A DNA stretch of 64,000 bases, taken from the NCBI GenBank assembly GCA_037447655.1, contig JBBHKE010001300.1, positions 1 to 64,000 of the forward strand. Reading direction: 5' to 3'. The position numbers were made by a program, and so were the translations under genes. Shown piece after piece: positions 54,772 to 64,000 of this stretch. This DNA is from Zygnema cylindricum. Its lineage: Eukaryota > Streptophyta > Zygnematophyceae > Zygnematales > Zygnemataceae. The notes beneath the pieces were generated by a model. That model worked only from the letters and a program-made list of their open reading frames with translations, was not told where the DNA came from and did not search any database. Position 1 is the stretch's first letter. Each line of letters begins with the position of its first letter.

Positions 54772-55206
54772 CTAAATCCTAATGTGCTTAGTCCTCTTAT
54801 GAAACACGGGATTCTTAGCCAATGCAATGCTAGACATACTATATGAAAATAACTTCATACACTTAATGACAATTCGCAACTCACTTAACATTTCTCTTAA
54901 CCAAATTGAAGCTTTGACAGCATGGCAAGCCGCCATATATTCGACCTCTATCGAACTCAAGGCCACTGTAAGTTGAAGTCTCGAACTCCAAGAAGTTGCA
55001 CCTCCACATAAAACAAAAGCATAACCGGATGTTGACTTTTCCGTGTCAAAGTCTCCACCCCAATCGGAATCACAATATCCAAAACAATCTAACTCTGAAT
55101 CCGCCTTATAAACTAAACCATAACTTAAAGTTCCAACCAAATATCTAAAAATGCTTTTAACACTCTCCCAATGACACTTCGTAGGTGTTTGACAATACTT
55201 ACTCAC
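54772..55206 (-). pseudogene. pol: Element L RNase H
   Basis: Minus-strand open frame of 144 codons: KSIFRYLVGTLSYGLVY, DCFGYCDSDWGGDFD, TSGYAFVLCGGATSWSSRLQ, EVEYMAACHAVKASIWLREML and HKRTKHI. This is the copia RNase H typical of the HKRTKHID type. A stop near 54771 separates the last residues. Confidence 0.9.
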
Positions 55207-55251
55207 AATACTTACAACAGCTGAAATATCTGGTCTAGTTCCAATAATAAG

Positions 55252-56113
55252 TTACATGAAACAACCAACAGCTTCTCTATAAGGTACATCAATTGTTGGC
55301 TCACTTTTTGCTTTACTCAACTGAGCCCTAGGATCCAAAGGTGTACTCAAAGGCTTAGCATTCAACATAGAGAATCTAGCTAAGACTTCTTTACAATATT
55401 GTTCCTGACTAAGTTTCAAAGAACCAAACTCATCTCTAATCACCTCAATACCAAGAATGTACTTAGCGTCTCCTAAATCTGTAACTTTGAAGAATTTACT
55501 AAGAAAACATTTCAATTCATGAATCCTTTCAAGACTGTTTGAAATTATAATAAAATCATCAACATACACACTAAATATAATCTGATCAACTCCTTTTCCT
55601 TTCACATAAACACCTAAATCCGAAAATGTACGAACAAAGCCAAAATCCAAAAGTACCTTATGAAGACGAGTGTACCATGTTCTTGGTGCTTGCTTAAATC
55701 CATAAAGGGACTTCTTCAACTTCCACACCTATCCAGGTTTGCCAGAAACTCCTTCTGGAATCTTCATAAAAAAAAATTCTTCTAATTCTCCATTTAGAAA
55801 TGCGGTTTTCACATCCATTTGGTGGATATACTTCCTCTTAGCAGCAGTAATCGCAATAATCATCCTTAAATTATCAAACTTAACTACAGGTGCATATGTT
55901 TCTATATAATCTATACCTATCTATACCTTCTTTCTGTTGAAAACCTTTACCAACTAATCTTGCTTTATATTTGATAATTTCACTTGATGCACCCATCTTA
56001 GTCTTGAATACACATTTACAATCAATAGCTTTCTTTCCCTCTGGTAAAACTACTTCTTCAAATGTTCCATTATCAATAATAGACTTAAGCTCCTTCTCAA
56101 AGCTGGTTTCCAC
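55252..56113 (-). pseudogene. pol: Element L reverse transcriptase
   Basis: Frames 55880-56113 (IDCKCVFKTKMGASSEIIKYKARLVGKGFQQKEGID in two blocks) and 55252-55728 (KKSLYGFKQAPRTWYTRL, catalytic VYVDDFIIISNS, KVTDLGDAKYILGIEV). A frame change near 55730-55880 crosses the MDVKTAFLNGEL region. Confidence 0.85.
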
Positions 56114-56190
56114 TTTTCATTCCAATCACTTGATGCTTTAACTTCTGAATAGGACATAGGATTCCCATTCAGAGGCTCACTCAGTAATTA

Positions 56191-56634
56191 CTATAAAAAA
56201 AACTCATTTAATCTAGCATCTGAAATAAAATTGACCAACTTATCCTTAACATTCATGTGAAGAGTTAATCTCTCAATAGCCTTTCCTTTATTTGCTCGAT
56301 TACTTCTTCTAACAAAAATATCTTCTTCAACAACATCATCTCTCTCACCCTTCTCACTTACAAATGGCAAACTACATTCACTTCTTTGTTTGCTAAGGGA
56401 TCTTTCACTAGACTTAGAACTTTGACTTCCATTCTCACTTTTCAAGCTTTCAGAATCAGATTGGGAAGATTCAGATTTCTTACCAACTTTAACAGATTTC
56501 TTCTTTTTCAATGGAATTTCTTCATCCTGCGTTTCGTCACTTTCATTATCAATGTTGAACTCCTCCAAATTGCTCTCTTCCTCAAAATCCAAACATTCTT
56601 CTTTATCCTTTGTAAACTCCATTGCTTTCGCCAA
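56191..56634 (-). CDS. Element L integrase-RT linker (acidic/serine-rich)
   Basis: An open 147-codon frame rich in Glu, Ser and Lys (EEIPLKKKKSVKVGKKSE, SSERSLSKQRSECS) ending RRSNRANKGKAIERL. This matches the position of the variable linker before RT in copia polyproteins. It has no enzymatic motif. Confidence 0.7.
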   Translation of the reverse strand: MAKAMEFTKDKEECLDFEEESNLEEFNIDNESDETQDEEIPLKKKKSVKVGKKSESSQSDSESLKSENGSQSSKSSERSLSKQRSECSLPFVSEKGERDDVVEEDIFVRRSNRANKGKAIERLTLHMNVKDKLVNFISDARLNEFFL

Positions 56635-56639
56635 ATCTT

Positions 56640-58019
56640 CGTGAAACTACACATTCCTCGATTCGACAACCGTTCGAGTAGTTGGATTGAAGATCTTGTA
56701 TTGACTTGATATTGGACTATATCTAACAAAAATACCCGTCCAAGATCTGGGACTAAATTTCCAGCTCGATATCTTTTCTCGATGTTGACAGTGGCTTGGC
56801 ATTCTCAAATCCTCAAATGTCGAACAAATGAAACCATGCCACTCCACAATTCTTCAGGTGTCTTATCTCCAAAATCCGAAGTTAGTCTTTTGTTACAAAT
56901 GCAATTTGCTGTAAGAGCAACTTCTCCCCAAAACCTTACACTATGTTTATTGCTATGTAACGTAGCTCTTACCATCTCTTGAAGAGTCTTATTCTTTCTT
57001 TCAGCAGCTCAATTAGACTCAGGTGAGTATGCAACCGTAAATTGTTGCTTAATACCTCTTTTATGATAAAAGCTTTTAAAAGCAACAAATTCTCCTCCAT
57101 TATCTGATCTTACTGCTTTTAACTTTTTATGTGTTTCTCTCTCATCCATTACAACAAAATCTCGAAACTTATATAATGCCTCTGACTTATGTTTCAACAA
57201 ATACACCCAACTCTTTCGACTATAATCATCCACAATTACAAAGATATACTTATGTTGTCTTAGACTAACTGGTTTGACGTCTCCACTTAAGTCAACATGA
57301 ACAAGCTCAAGAAGAGCATCAGCTCTATACTTTACATCTTTTACAGGATGAAATTTTTTAATCTGTTTCCCTTTGCTACAACCGTTACAACCTTGAACTT
57401 TCTCTCCTGATACACACTCTAATCCTCTTACTACTACACTTTTCATCATTTGTTTTATATTAGACTTAGAAGTATGACAATGTCTATGATGCCATAAACT
57501 TAGATCTCCTCTTTCAAAACTTACAACATTAATTGAAATTACTGATTTCTGATTTTTCTGTGGTCTAATCCATTTTAACTTACTTTGCATACAATCAGTT
57601 ACATAACCTTCTCCAAGTTTACTTCCTTCTCCATCTTGGGAAACTATTATTCCATTTTCAAACGAGGTTACTCTACCACCATTCATTTGACTCTGAGGAA
57701 CACAGACAAGGTTTACATTTCCATCAAAAAAATACAAAGTATTGGTCAGATTCACTTTGTTTACAACAACTTTACCATTCATATTCTTAACAGGTAAATC
57801 TAAACTGAAAGTTCCCACTGTATCTATCGGAACAACATGTCCACTAGAAACCGTAATATTCTTAGGAACTATAAGCTTTCTCAAATCAGTAAACAAACTT
57901 AAATCACCACAAAGATGATGAGTTGCACTTGAATCAACTATCCAATCTTTATAACTTTGACTCCCACATGCAAAATTTGCTGAATTGACAACATCATTTT
58001 CATCTTCTTTCATCATCAA
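56640..58019 (-). pseudogene. pol: Element L protease and integrase
   Basis: The open frame 57009-58019 starts in protease. WIVDSSATHHLCGD has Ser in place of the Gly of the usual DSGATHH. The integrase finger is LSLWHHRHCHTSKSNIKQMMK with GCNGCSKGKQIKKF. The core has HVDLSGDVKPVS, DDYSRKSWVYLLKHKSEA and VRSDNGGEFVAFKSF, then YSPESN. A TGA where Gly is expected (near 57008) separates the AAERKNKTLQEMVRATL part. Confidence 0.85.
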
Positions 58020-58139
58020 AAAAAAGTTTAGAGACTTATCGCCTTGATCGTCATTAAAATCTGAATATTGGGTTTGATATCCTCTTCTACGTGATTGTCC
58101 AAATGTTCTAACACCTCGTCCTCGTTGTCTTTATCGACA

Positions 58140-59320
58140 TTTTCCTCTTTCCGAGTAGTAAGATGATCCTCCTCCATTTCGTTGAAAACACTGAGCACTA
58201 ACATGTCCCCATTTCCGACAAATGTTGCATTGCTTTTCCCTATCTGGACAGTTAGTAGCCATATGTCCTTCCTTATTACACTTAAAAAAAATAAAATGAC
58301 TTAGATCACCCTGATCAGTATAACCTCTTTCAAAACTTGAATACGGAAAGTTGTTTCTACCCCCTCTTGATCTAAATCTTCCTCTACCTCCACAACCACG
58401 TAGAGAATATACCTCAGACGTGTCAGTGAGGTTACATTACTATTTCCAAATCCTTACCATCTTTCTCTTTACTCTTTTCTGCACCTTTTAGAAAGTTAAT
58501 AGCAAAATCAAAAGTGGGTTTCTCTGTAGATCTTATGATTTCAACGGTGACATCAAACTTAGATGGTAATGCATTTAGAAACACAAATGCTTTTTCATCT
58601 TCACGAGGAAACTTTCTTGCGCTATTCAACTGCTCTATCAATACATTAAATATTTTTAAAGCATCATCAATCGACTCATTACTTTTCATCCTAAACTGAA
58701 TAAAGTCTTGAAATACATAATTAGACTTAGTTGCAAATCCCTTCTCATACAAATTTTGTAGATGAGTCCAACAAGCATGAGCCGTATCATGAGTTAACAT
58801 ATGCTCATGAACTAAACTACTACTACTCTGAGTAATGCAGTCATAGCTGCCATATCTTTATCATCCCACTTTTTCCTTCCTTTTGCATCTAATGGTCTTT
58901 TCTCTTCTCCAGTAAGTATTTTCCACAATTTCTTTAAAGTAAAGGTTCCCTAAATATATCTCTTCCATACAGGATAATTATTTCCATTTAGCATGATAAT
59001 TTTAGAAAACACCTTATAATCTGACTCTTCATCTGAACTCCACTCATCATCATCATCATAAAAAAGTTATTTCATTTTGCCTTTTTTACTCTTCTTAGAA
59101 CTCTCATCATCTGAGTTGCCCCCAAAGGTAGGAGTTTTACCGAAATATTGTCCTTTTTTTTTTTGCTTTTAGAAATTCGTAAAGTTCCTCGATAGTCGTT
59201 AGATCAAACTGAATTGTGTGACTCTCCTTCGCCATTGATAACTTCTCCGATTCTCCAACTCCAAAACTTACTTCAGTGTCTTCTTCCTTTGCCAAGTATT
59301 CCTCAACCATAATTTATAAA
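58140..59320 (-). pseudogene. gag: Element L gag with zinc knuckles
   Basis: Gag N-terminus from about 59310 (MVEEYLAKEEDTEVSFG), then NGNNYPVWKRYI, and the UBN2-like helical part in open frame 58432-58800 (CWTHLQNLYEKGFATKSNYVFQ, DEKAFVFLNALPSKFDV). Two zinc knuckles lie near 58180-58290. CNICRKWGHVSAQC is intact, while the upstream one (KCNKEGHMATNC) lacks its first Cys. Several stops. Confidence 0.8.
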
Positions 59321-59350
59321 CTCTCAATTCTTACTCAATTCTTAAATGAA

Positions 59351-59363
59351 ATCTCCGATACCA
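59351..59363 (-). promoter_or_regulatory. Primer-binding site of L (initiator tRNA-Met 3' end)
   Basis: Minus strand TGGTATCGGAGAT, two bases from the LTR end. It shares the G at position 8 with the TRIM site. Confidence 0.8.
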
Positions 59364-59365
59364 AT

Positions 59366-60042
59366 TGATAGGAATAAGAGTCAATCAGAATGCGCTCATA
59401 AATACTTAAATGTCTCAATGCGAAAGCGATATTAAAATGAAATCAAACATTATAACACATCGAAAGCGCATAATCCAAGATAAAGAGAAATTGAATACTC
59501 AATAAAATAAACTCATATTAACTCAATTCTTAAACATTACATTTTTTTTAATTTATTCCTCCTTAATTGACTCTTGATTGATTCCTAATTATTATTTCTA
59601 ACTCACACGATGGCTTTTAAACTAAGTCCTGGAAACAATCTAGAACACTAACTCTAGAAGTGTCTAAATGTACTTAGACGTATATGTGGTACAAAACAAA
59701 ATGAAACTACAAGAAGCAAAACAGACAGTCCTATACGAAAAACTTAACTTATGCGAAACGAACATACTAAATGTACGTCGCGCGAAATAAAACTTCCCGA
59801 AGTACAAATGTAGAACTTGACCTAAACGAAACAGAACAAATGTAATTGTGTACAAGTGAAAAGTACACGCACGAAATAATGCATCAAACTAAACGAAACC
59901 AAAACCGAATCCGTAAACCGTCGCACGGAGTACTAAATGAAACCAAACTAAATTCGCGAAGTGACGCGAGACCAAAACTAAACCACACTAAAAATGAACC
60001 AACGTTACGTAAACATAGATTCAAAAATTGTATATCGTAACA
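59366..60042 (-). repeat. 5' LTR of L
   Basis: 677 bases matching 53903-54584, with a handful of differences and a short deletion near 59650. Confidence 0.9.
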
Positions 60043-60491
60043 GCTATCAGAAAATTCCGCATTCTTCAAGTTGGTAATGTATTGTTAAAGCTAACATAGG
60101 TTTGCCATCTTGCAAGTCCGTTCATGAGCCTTTACTTGTAAAATTTACCAAATGTAGACTCAATCTTCTTTGGTTGATTGTGATAGTCTCTTTCTTTTGT
60201 TTTTAGAGTAAAAGTTGCACCAAGAAAATTAGAATTTTACGGATTACAATGAAATCTGCTTCACAGTTGTAATAATTACAGAAAAACACATGTACACAGC
60301 TTGATGATTTTTGGAGATTGAGGTCACGAGCATGAGGCAAAGGTGGTGCTAAACATTAAATCCGCTAAGATTTCAAAAGCATTTTGATTATATTTTCGGC
60401 TTTAATTTCAAAGCTGTAGTTATGATAACCAAGGTAACAGGAGATCACTTTGATGTATTTTTTTCGAAACCGTTTTTGAAATTGTTTTCAG

Positions 60492-60789
60492 ACATTGCAC
60501 ATGCGAACGGGCCATACACTGTCGTAAAAAAAGTTACACAAAGGGTTGTTCTCAATGGAACTGCTGGTCGTTGATATGACGGTTGTGGAAACATAATGGT
60601 GCTATGGGATTTAAATTACAATGGATCGATTTCGTGCCAACTTAAGGAGCAAACAGATTGACTCCAACCATCGACATTTTTAATGAAAACCTGGATGGAG
60701 AGCTTGTTGCCTCGAGATTTTTTTTTTTAAGGACAGTAGCTTTGAGAGTATATGATACGTGTGGACCATACACACTTGCAACAGCCTAA
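60492..60789 (+). pseudogene. PKD-like module (exon 6, start)
   Basis: Acceptor TTGTTTTCAG. The phase matches exon 5 and opens DIAHANGPYTVV, VVLNGTAG, then YDGCGNIMVLWDLNYNGSI and, after a frameshift near 60655, TPTIDIFNENLDGEL and VALRVYDTCGPYTLATA. The order GPY..V, L.G.A, WD.N.DG, V.LRV.D is that of PKD/Ig-like surface domains. TGA at 60572-60574 and TAA at 60787-60789 break the frame. Confidence 0.65.
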
Positions 60790-61250
60790 TTGATTGTCCT
60801 TAAGAGAATAGACCTCAATATCACCAACAGTGTTGAACCGTTTAGTGGCTCATGCCTCACACTCGGACTCTTAACCGATTCTAATTCATATTCTCAAAAT
60901 ATTTTGGTCAAAGTGGGCAACAAGGGGCCCTCAAATGCTTACGTTGTAACTGTGAGAAGTGTCATAACTAGTGTGGTACCCGTAAACGGAGACTCTTCTT
61001 GTTTCTCAATCAATTCCACAGCCATCCAGTGTGAGGCATCTTTCCAAGGCCCTTTGGCTCCCAAAGCAATTCGTTCATTTCGCTTTGGAGTAGCCTTTCC
61101 GATTGGCCGTCGCCGCCTCAATCAAATACAAGAGGAGTTCAAGTTTCAACCACTCTATTAGTGGATTACTCTCGCTACAATGAAGAAGAGATACTATCAA
61201 GTGACTTTGCTGCTTCGAGTACTTTTTGCACAATTGCCGCTAGCGAGTGA
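60790..61250 (+). pseudogene. DUF11-like module (continuation of exon 6)
   Basis: LIVLKRIDLNITNSVEP, QNILVKVGNKGPSNAYVVTV, SCFSINSTAIQCEASFQGPLAP match the DUF11 repeat pattern (NxGPS.A..V.V, C, G.L). From about 61104 the frame changes to PQSNTRGVQVSTTLLVDYSR, and it ends near AASE at about 61245, probably followed by an intron to 61871 in which nothing else is seen. Confidence 0.6.
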
Positions 61251-61871
61251 ATTTGCAATCACATGTTATCGTATATCGAATATCCACTTATTATTTCTTT
61301 GAAAGAATATTGTACAAAATTTCAAGAACCTAAAGGAGCAAAAGATATGCATCAGAGTCTGTGTACCATCTTTGTTTTTTACTCTCTCATTTTTCCCCTC
61401 ACTTCTCTCGTATGTATTTTATAAATGTGTCTTCTCTCATGTTGTTCCTTTGTCCACCTTATTTTTCTTTGGGGTTTCCACAACGCAAGTTTATCCATTG
61501 AACTTTTTCATAATATACCACATTTTTCTCACTTTAAATTTTACAATGTCGATATTTTGGCAATGTTTCTTTGACTTTTTCTCTCAAGACTTCGTTTTGC
61601 TTTCTTCCAATCCATCCAATTGCCACCCGCGTTTTGCATTCTCATTGTGCATTAATTTCCATCTTCCAAATTTCTAGTATGTGCTATGTTGCTCATGATA
61701 TTTTTCATACCTTGATTACCTATGCTCACTTTTAACTTTAATAAGACGCCAAATAGAAATATTGATTTAATTTGGTGTTGTTTAGACTAGTTCTGACGAG
61801 CATATTAATGGTTTCACCAAAGGATTATAAAATTTAAATATTTTTTACCGCACCGTGTTTGGATTTTCCAG

Positions 61872-62390
61872 TATATCCACCACCTCCCAATCCACCACCA
61901 AGTCCACCTCCCTCACCTCCCTCTTTTCCACCACCTTCAAGCCTGCCTCCCTCTCCTCTGCCTAGTCCTCCTCCACCACCTAGTCCTCCCCTGTTACCTC
62001 CTGCCTAGTCCTCCTCCACCACCTAGTCCTCCCCTGTTACCTCCTCCTAGACCTCCTCCTCGCCCCCCTCTGTCTTTGCCCCCACGTCCACCTCTTTTCC
62101 CTCCTCCCCTGAATCCTCCAACATAACCTCCTCCACGACCTTCTCCTCGAAGTCCACCTACTTCTCCTCCGCCATCCCCACCTCCATCTCCTCCTCCCCA
62201 TCTACCTCCCTCTCCTCCTCGATCGCCTCCTCCTCCCCCTCCATCACCATCCCCTCCACCATCACCCTCTCTTCCCCCACCTCCTCCAAGTCCTCCACCA
62301 TCTCCTCCTCCACCTCCACCTTCTCCTCCTCCTTGTAGTCCTCCGCCCTCTCCCCCTCTCCCCCCTATCTTGTTTTCCGTCTTGGGTTTC
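61872..62390 (+). pseudogene. Polyproline (PPPSPP-rich) linker exon
   Basis: Acceptor TTTTCCAG, then about 170 codons almost entirely Pro with Ser, Leu and Arg, resembling hydroxyproline-rich matrix proteins. A 43-bp tandem duplication (61962-62004 and 62005-62047) shifts the frame. Removing one unit makes the upstream and downstream frames continuous. A TAA at 62124-62126 interrupts the downstream frame. The minus strand gives an artefactual Gly-rich frame. Confidence 0.7.
61962..62047. repeat. 43-bp tandem duplication in the polyproline exon
   Basis: Two adjacent copies, nearly identical (one base differs at the end). 43 is not a multiple of 3, so the duplication is frameshifting. Confidence 0.85.
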
Positions 62391-62726
62391 TCTCCACCTT
62401 CTATCATCACTATTGGAGGACTCATCACCATAATTGTTCGTGGATTTTATTCCACCACAATTTATATGTGTCTTGCGAATGGGGTACAAATAAGACAAGC
62501 TACTTTTATTTCTTTCAACTCTCTTATATGCAATTTTACGAGCGGAACTACTAGAAATTCCGTTACGATTAAAATTTCGGCGCTTTTTCTGGGAATTTTT
62601 GCCTCTAACCGTTTAAAATACTATGGACCTTGTGCGAGAGCTCTTTCCTGTTCCCGAAAAAGAGTTTGTAGCGCAGGAGTTTGTATCTGTTCCGCAACTT
62701 TTTACTCGGACAATTGTAGTGTCTAA
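62391..62726 (+). pseudogene. TIG/IPT-like and EGF-like modules
   Basis: In frame with the polyproline segment: PPSIITIGGLITIIVRGFYS, CLANGVQIRQATF and ICNFTSG follow the TIG/IPT pattern (P.I..I....GG..ITI.G..F, C, C). Then CARALSCSRKRVCSAGVCIC and YSDNCSV, six-cysteine EGF-like spacing. TAA at 62724-62726 separates it from the next module, which continues in the same frame. Confidence 0.6.
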
Positions 62727-63590
62727 TTGATTCCTCCAGTTATTTCCACATTAGGGATTCCTGGAAGGGACACCACTATTACTGTGTCATCTGGTACATA
62801 TTACACTATTTTCCCAAAAATAGAAAGTGGGACAACTCCTATTCAATGGAGACTTAGTTATGCCCCATTAGGAATAACAATTGATGAATTGACAGGTGTC
62901 ATTTGCTGGAGGGTTGTAGCCAGTACAAGACAAACTGTACCAGTTGTACTTGTCGTAGTAAATGCCATTGGATCTGATGTTTACACGTGGCAAGTTGTGG
63001 TTCCAATTGCGTACACGGCTACAGTAAGGATTCAAGGCACAAAACGTCTTTTTCCCTATGCTCAACGGATATCGTATTTCGGTACAGCTTCTCTAGTCTT
63101 ACCTCTTTGTTCGGTGCTATTAGATCGCCAGTAAATATTTTTATAACTTCATCGAACAACGAACTGCAAAATGTGATCTCAACGATCACTACGGATACAA
63201 ACGGAAAATTTCAAGGGATTTTCGACCCTATCACAACAATGGCAGGAACATTTAATATCTTTTCCGGACACCCGAGTGATTTGAGCTACCTTGCACAGAA
63301 TAGTGTTCCGGAAGACACCTTTAATTTTCTAGGCTTGTTTGCCAAACTCGCCTTTCCAACTGTCCAGTACGAAGGATCCGGGCTTCTTTTGAAGATTCTA
63401 ACTAATTTCACCTCAGTTATAACAAGTTTTGCCACTATCACAAACACTGGAGGTTTAGATGTGACAGGTGTCACAGTTACTGTGAGAATGGCCCAATGGT
63501 CTGGAATTCTAGCCACAACCTCTATTGAAAAATCCGCATTGGGAGCAAGTGAATCAACAAATATTAATTTCACATTAATTCCGGGTTAAA
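62727..63590 (+). pseudogene. He_PIG-like and following Ig-like modules
   Basis: IPPVISTLGIPGRDTTITVSSG, APLGITIDELTGVICWRV and VNAIGSDVYTWQVVV match the putative-Ig (He_PIG) pattern PxGL.ID..TG.I.W. A frameshift near 63085 leads to SLFGAIRSPVNIFI, TTDTNGKFQGIFDPI and AGTFNIFSGHPSD, a carboxypeptidase-regulatory-like fold candidate, then VITSFATITNTGGLDVTGVTV, an adhesion-type beta sandwich. A second frameshift lies near 63580. Confidence 0.6.
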
Positions 63591-63860
63591 CTTAACTATC
63601 TTGGGTCCCCAAGCGACAACTCTATATTTGAGTTCTAACGAGGGTATAAACGCCTCTCTCTCTTTTTCAGTGAAAGTCAAAGCCCCTTCTCTCCAAGTGT
63701 TTGCGAGTCCTTTGTATCTATCCGGCTCTGGTTTAGCTGGTTCAGAATTAACTTTTGACGTCTCTATTTCCAATGTCGCTTTACTCGGGTATTCACCAAC
63801 TATTCCACTTTCTATCACTCCCACAAGTTCCATTTTCACTTTTGCCACACCTTCACTTCT
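63591..63860 (+). pseudogene. C-terminal beta-sandwich module, cut by a copia fragment
   Basis: LNLTILGPQATTLYLSSNEGINASLSFSVK in two blocks, then GSGLAGSELTFDVSISNVA and PTIPLSITPTSS resemble repeats of the preceding module. Homology to a retroelement begins between about 63850 and 63870, so the native gene end is not in the window. Confidence 0.5.
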
Positions 63861-63861
63861 C

Positions 63862-64000
63862 GCACATATTCCACTGCAACTTTACTCAGTTTGCTAACAA
63901 CCTGCCTTCCTCCTTTGAGGATTACATCAAAGCCTTTGCTCTTTACCAAAGAAGTAGAAAATAGATTCTTTTTGAATTGTGGTACATATAACACATTGTG
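63862..64000 (-). mobile_element. Copia fragment (K-type protease-integrase region) at the right edge
   Basis: The minus strand encodes NVLYVPQFKKNLFSTSLVKS, KGFDVILKGGRQVVSK and KVAVE, matching K at about 26910-27030. No LTR separates it from the surface gene, so the junction is a deletion or truncation. Confidence 0.75.

Larger units (their letters stand above)
53903..60042 (-). mobile_element. Element L: third copia lineage, near full length, inside intron 5
   Basis: LTRs 53903-54584 and 59366-60042 (682 and 677 bases) end TGTTACG...CTATCA on the minus strand. Flanks GCTAA (53898-53902) and GCTAT (60043-60047) form a 4/5 TSD. Primer site, gag, protease, integrase, RT and RNase H are in copia order. 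It differs from the A and K families: no LTR-borne gag start, ordinary tRNA 3'-end primer and two zinc knuckles. Stops and frameshifts disable it, but it is less decayed than A or H. Confidence 0.9.
47760..63860 (+). pseudogene. Multi-exon modular extracellular/surface protein gene (NIDO-PKD-DUF11-Pro-rich-TIG-EGF-He_PIG), apparently decayed
   Basis: Exons 1-5 (47760-47995, 48414-48493, 49169-49340, 52313-52437, 53606-53776) join with matching codon phase and GT-AG borders, except a GC donor at 53777. They encode a signal peptide and one complete NIDO (nidogen-like) domain. Downstream sequence adds PKD-like, DUF11-like, polyproline, TIG, EGF-like and He_PIG-like modules. Such proteins are secreted or cell-surface adhesion/matrix molecules. 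Four in-frame TAA, one TGA, several frameshifts and a 43-bp duplication argue for a pseudogene, although domain conservation is good and an alternative code or sequencing error is not excluded. No partner genes are visible. Confidence 0.75.

Noticed and set aside
61994-62431. Long Gly-rich frame on the minus strand
   Set aside because: It is the complement of the polyproline exon. The plus strand is in frame with TIG and EGF-like modules.
1-64000. CRISPR arrays, rRNA operons, bacterial promoters or phage genes
   Set aside because: Repeats present are LTRs, TIRs and minisatellites. Introns and copia elements show nuclear eukaryotic DNA. No such features were seen.

Overview
The window is nuclear DNA of a eukaryote with a large, repeat-laden genome. 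Roughly 50 of the 64 kb is Ty1/copia LTR retrotransposon sequence, and the rest carries a decayed multi-exon extracellular protein gene with spliceosomal introns and a few DNA-transposon relics. I cannot name the species. The copia proteins are plant/algal in style, and a surface gene with NIDO, PKD, DUF11, polyproline, TIG, EGF and He_PIG-like modules suggests a multicellular alga or a similar lineage. No rRNA, CRISPR or bacterial-style operon was seen.

Layout 1-43317: one nested stack. The outermost element H (+, 38031-43317) was entered by E (-, 1-28 and 31183-32522, with its LTR continuing in pieces to 38030). E was entered by A (+, 29-31182). A was entered by N1 (-, 1400-5789), B (-, 8871-16252) and D (-, 18040-30990). 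B holds a truncated C (+, 9606-13676). D holds a solo LTR J (20318-21646) and element K (-, 23219-30021), and K holds another solo LTR (27434-28611). Deepest order: H > E > A > D > K > solo LTR, six levels. Most insertions are confirmed by 5-bp target-site duplications (TSDs).

E's LTR contains the most unusual object. At 32523-33032 there is a miniature terminal-repeat retrotransposon (TRIM) whose LTRs each contain a complete tRNA-like cloverleaf with Pol III A and B boxes and a TTTT stop. It is fused to a 5'-truncated copia F (33033-36278) that keeps an intact 520-codon RT/RNase H frame. The whole composite is flanked by a single CTACC duplication, as if a chimeric cDNA had integrated. A solo LTR G (36473-37482) lies further along E's LTR.

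Layout 43318-64000: a gene-poor GTAC-rich stretch with a non-autonomous hAT element (44020-45577, 8-bp TSD) and two MITE-like elements. It is followed by the surface-protein gene: five phase-consistent exons between 47760 and 53776 encode a signal peptide and a NIDO domain. A 2.97-kb intron contains an old degenerate tandem repeat. Intron 5 holds a near-complete copia L (53903-60042). Downstream are PKD, DUF11, polyproline, TIG, EGF and He_PIG-like modules with stops and frameshifts. The last about 140 bases are another copia fragment.

Shared logic of the retroelements: at least six copia copies have a primer site complementary to the anticodon arm of initiator tRNA-Met (half-tRNA priming as in Drosophila copia). 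Gag translation starts inside the LTR and runs through that primer site. Their LTRs share a GTAC palindrome/CCAAT/TATA promoter block and an antisense tRNA-like relic. L and the TRIM instead use the ordinary 3' end of initiator tRNA-Met as primer.
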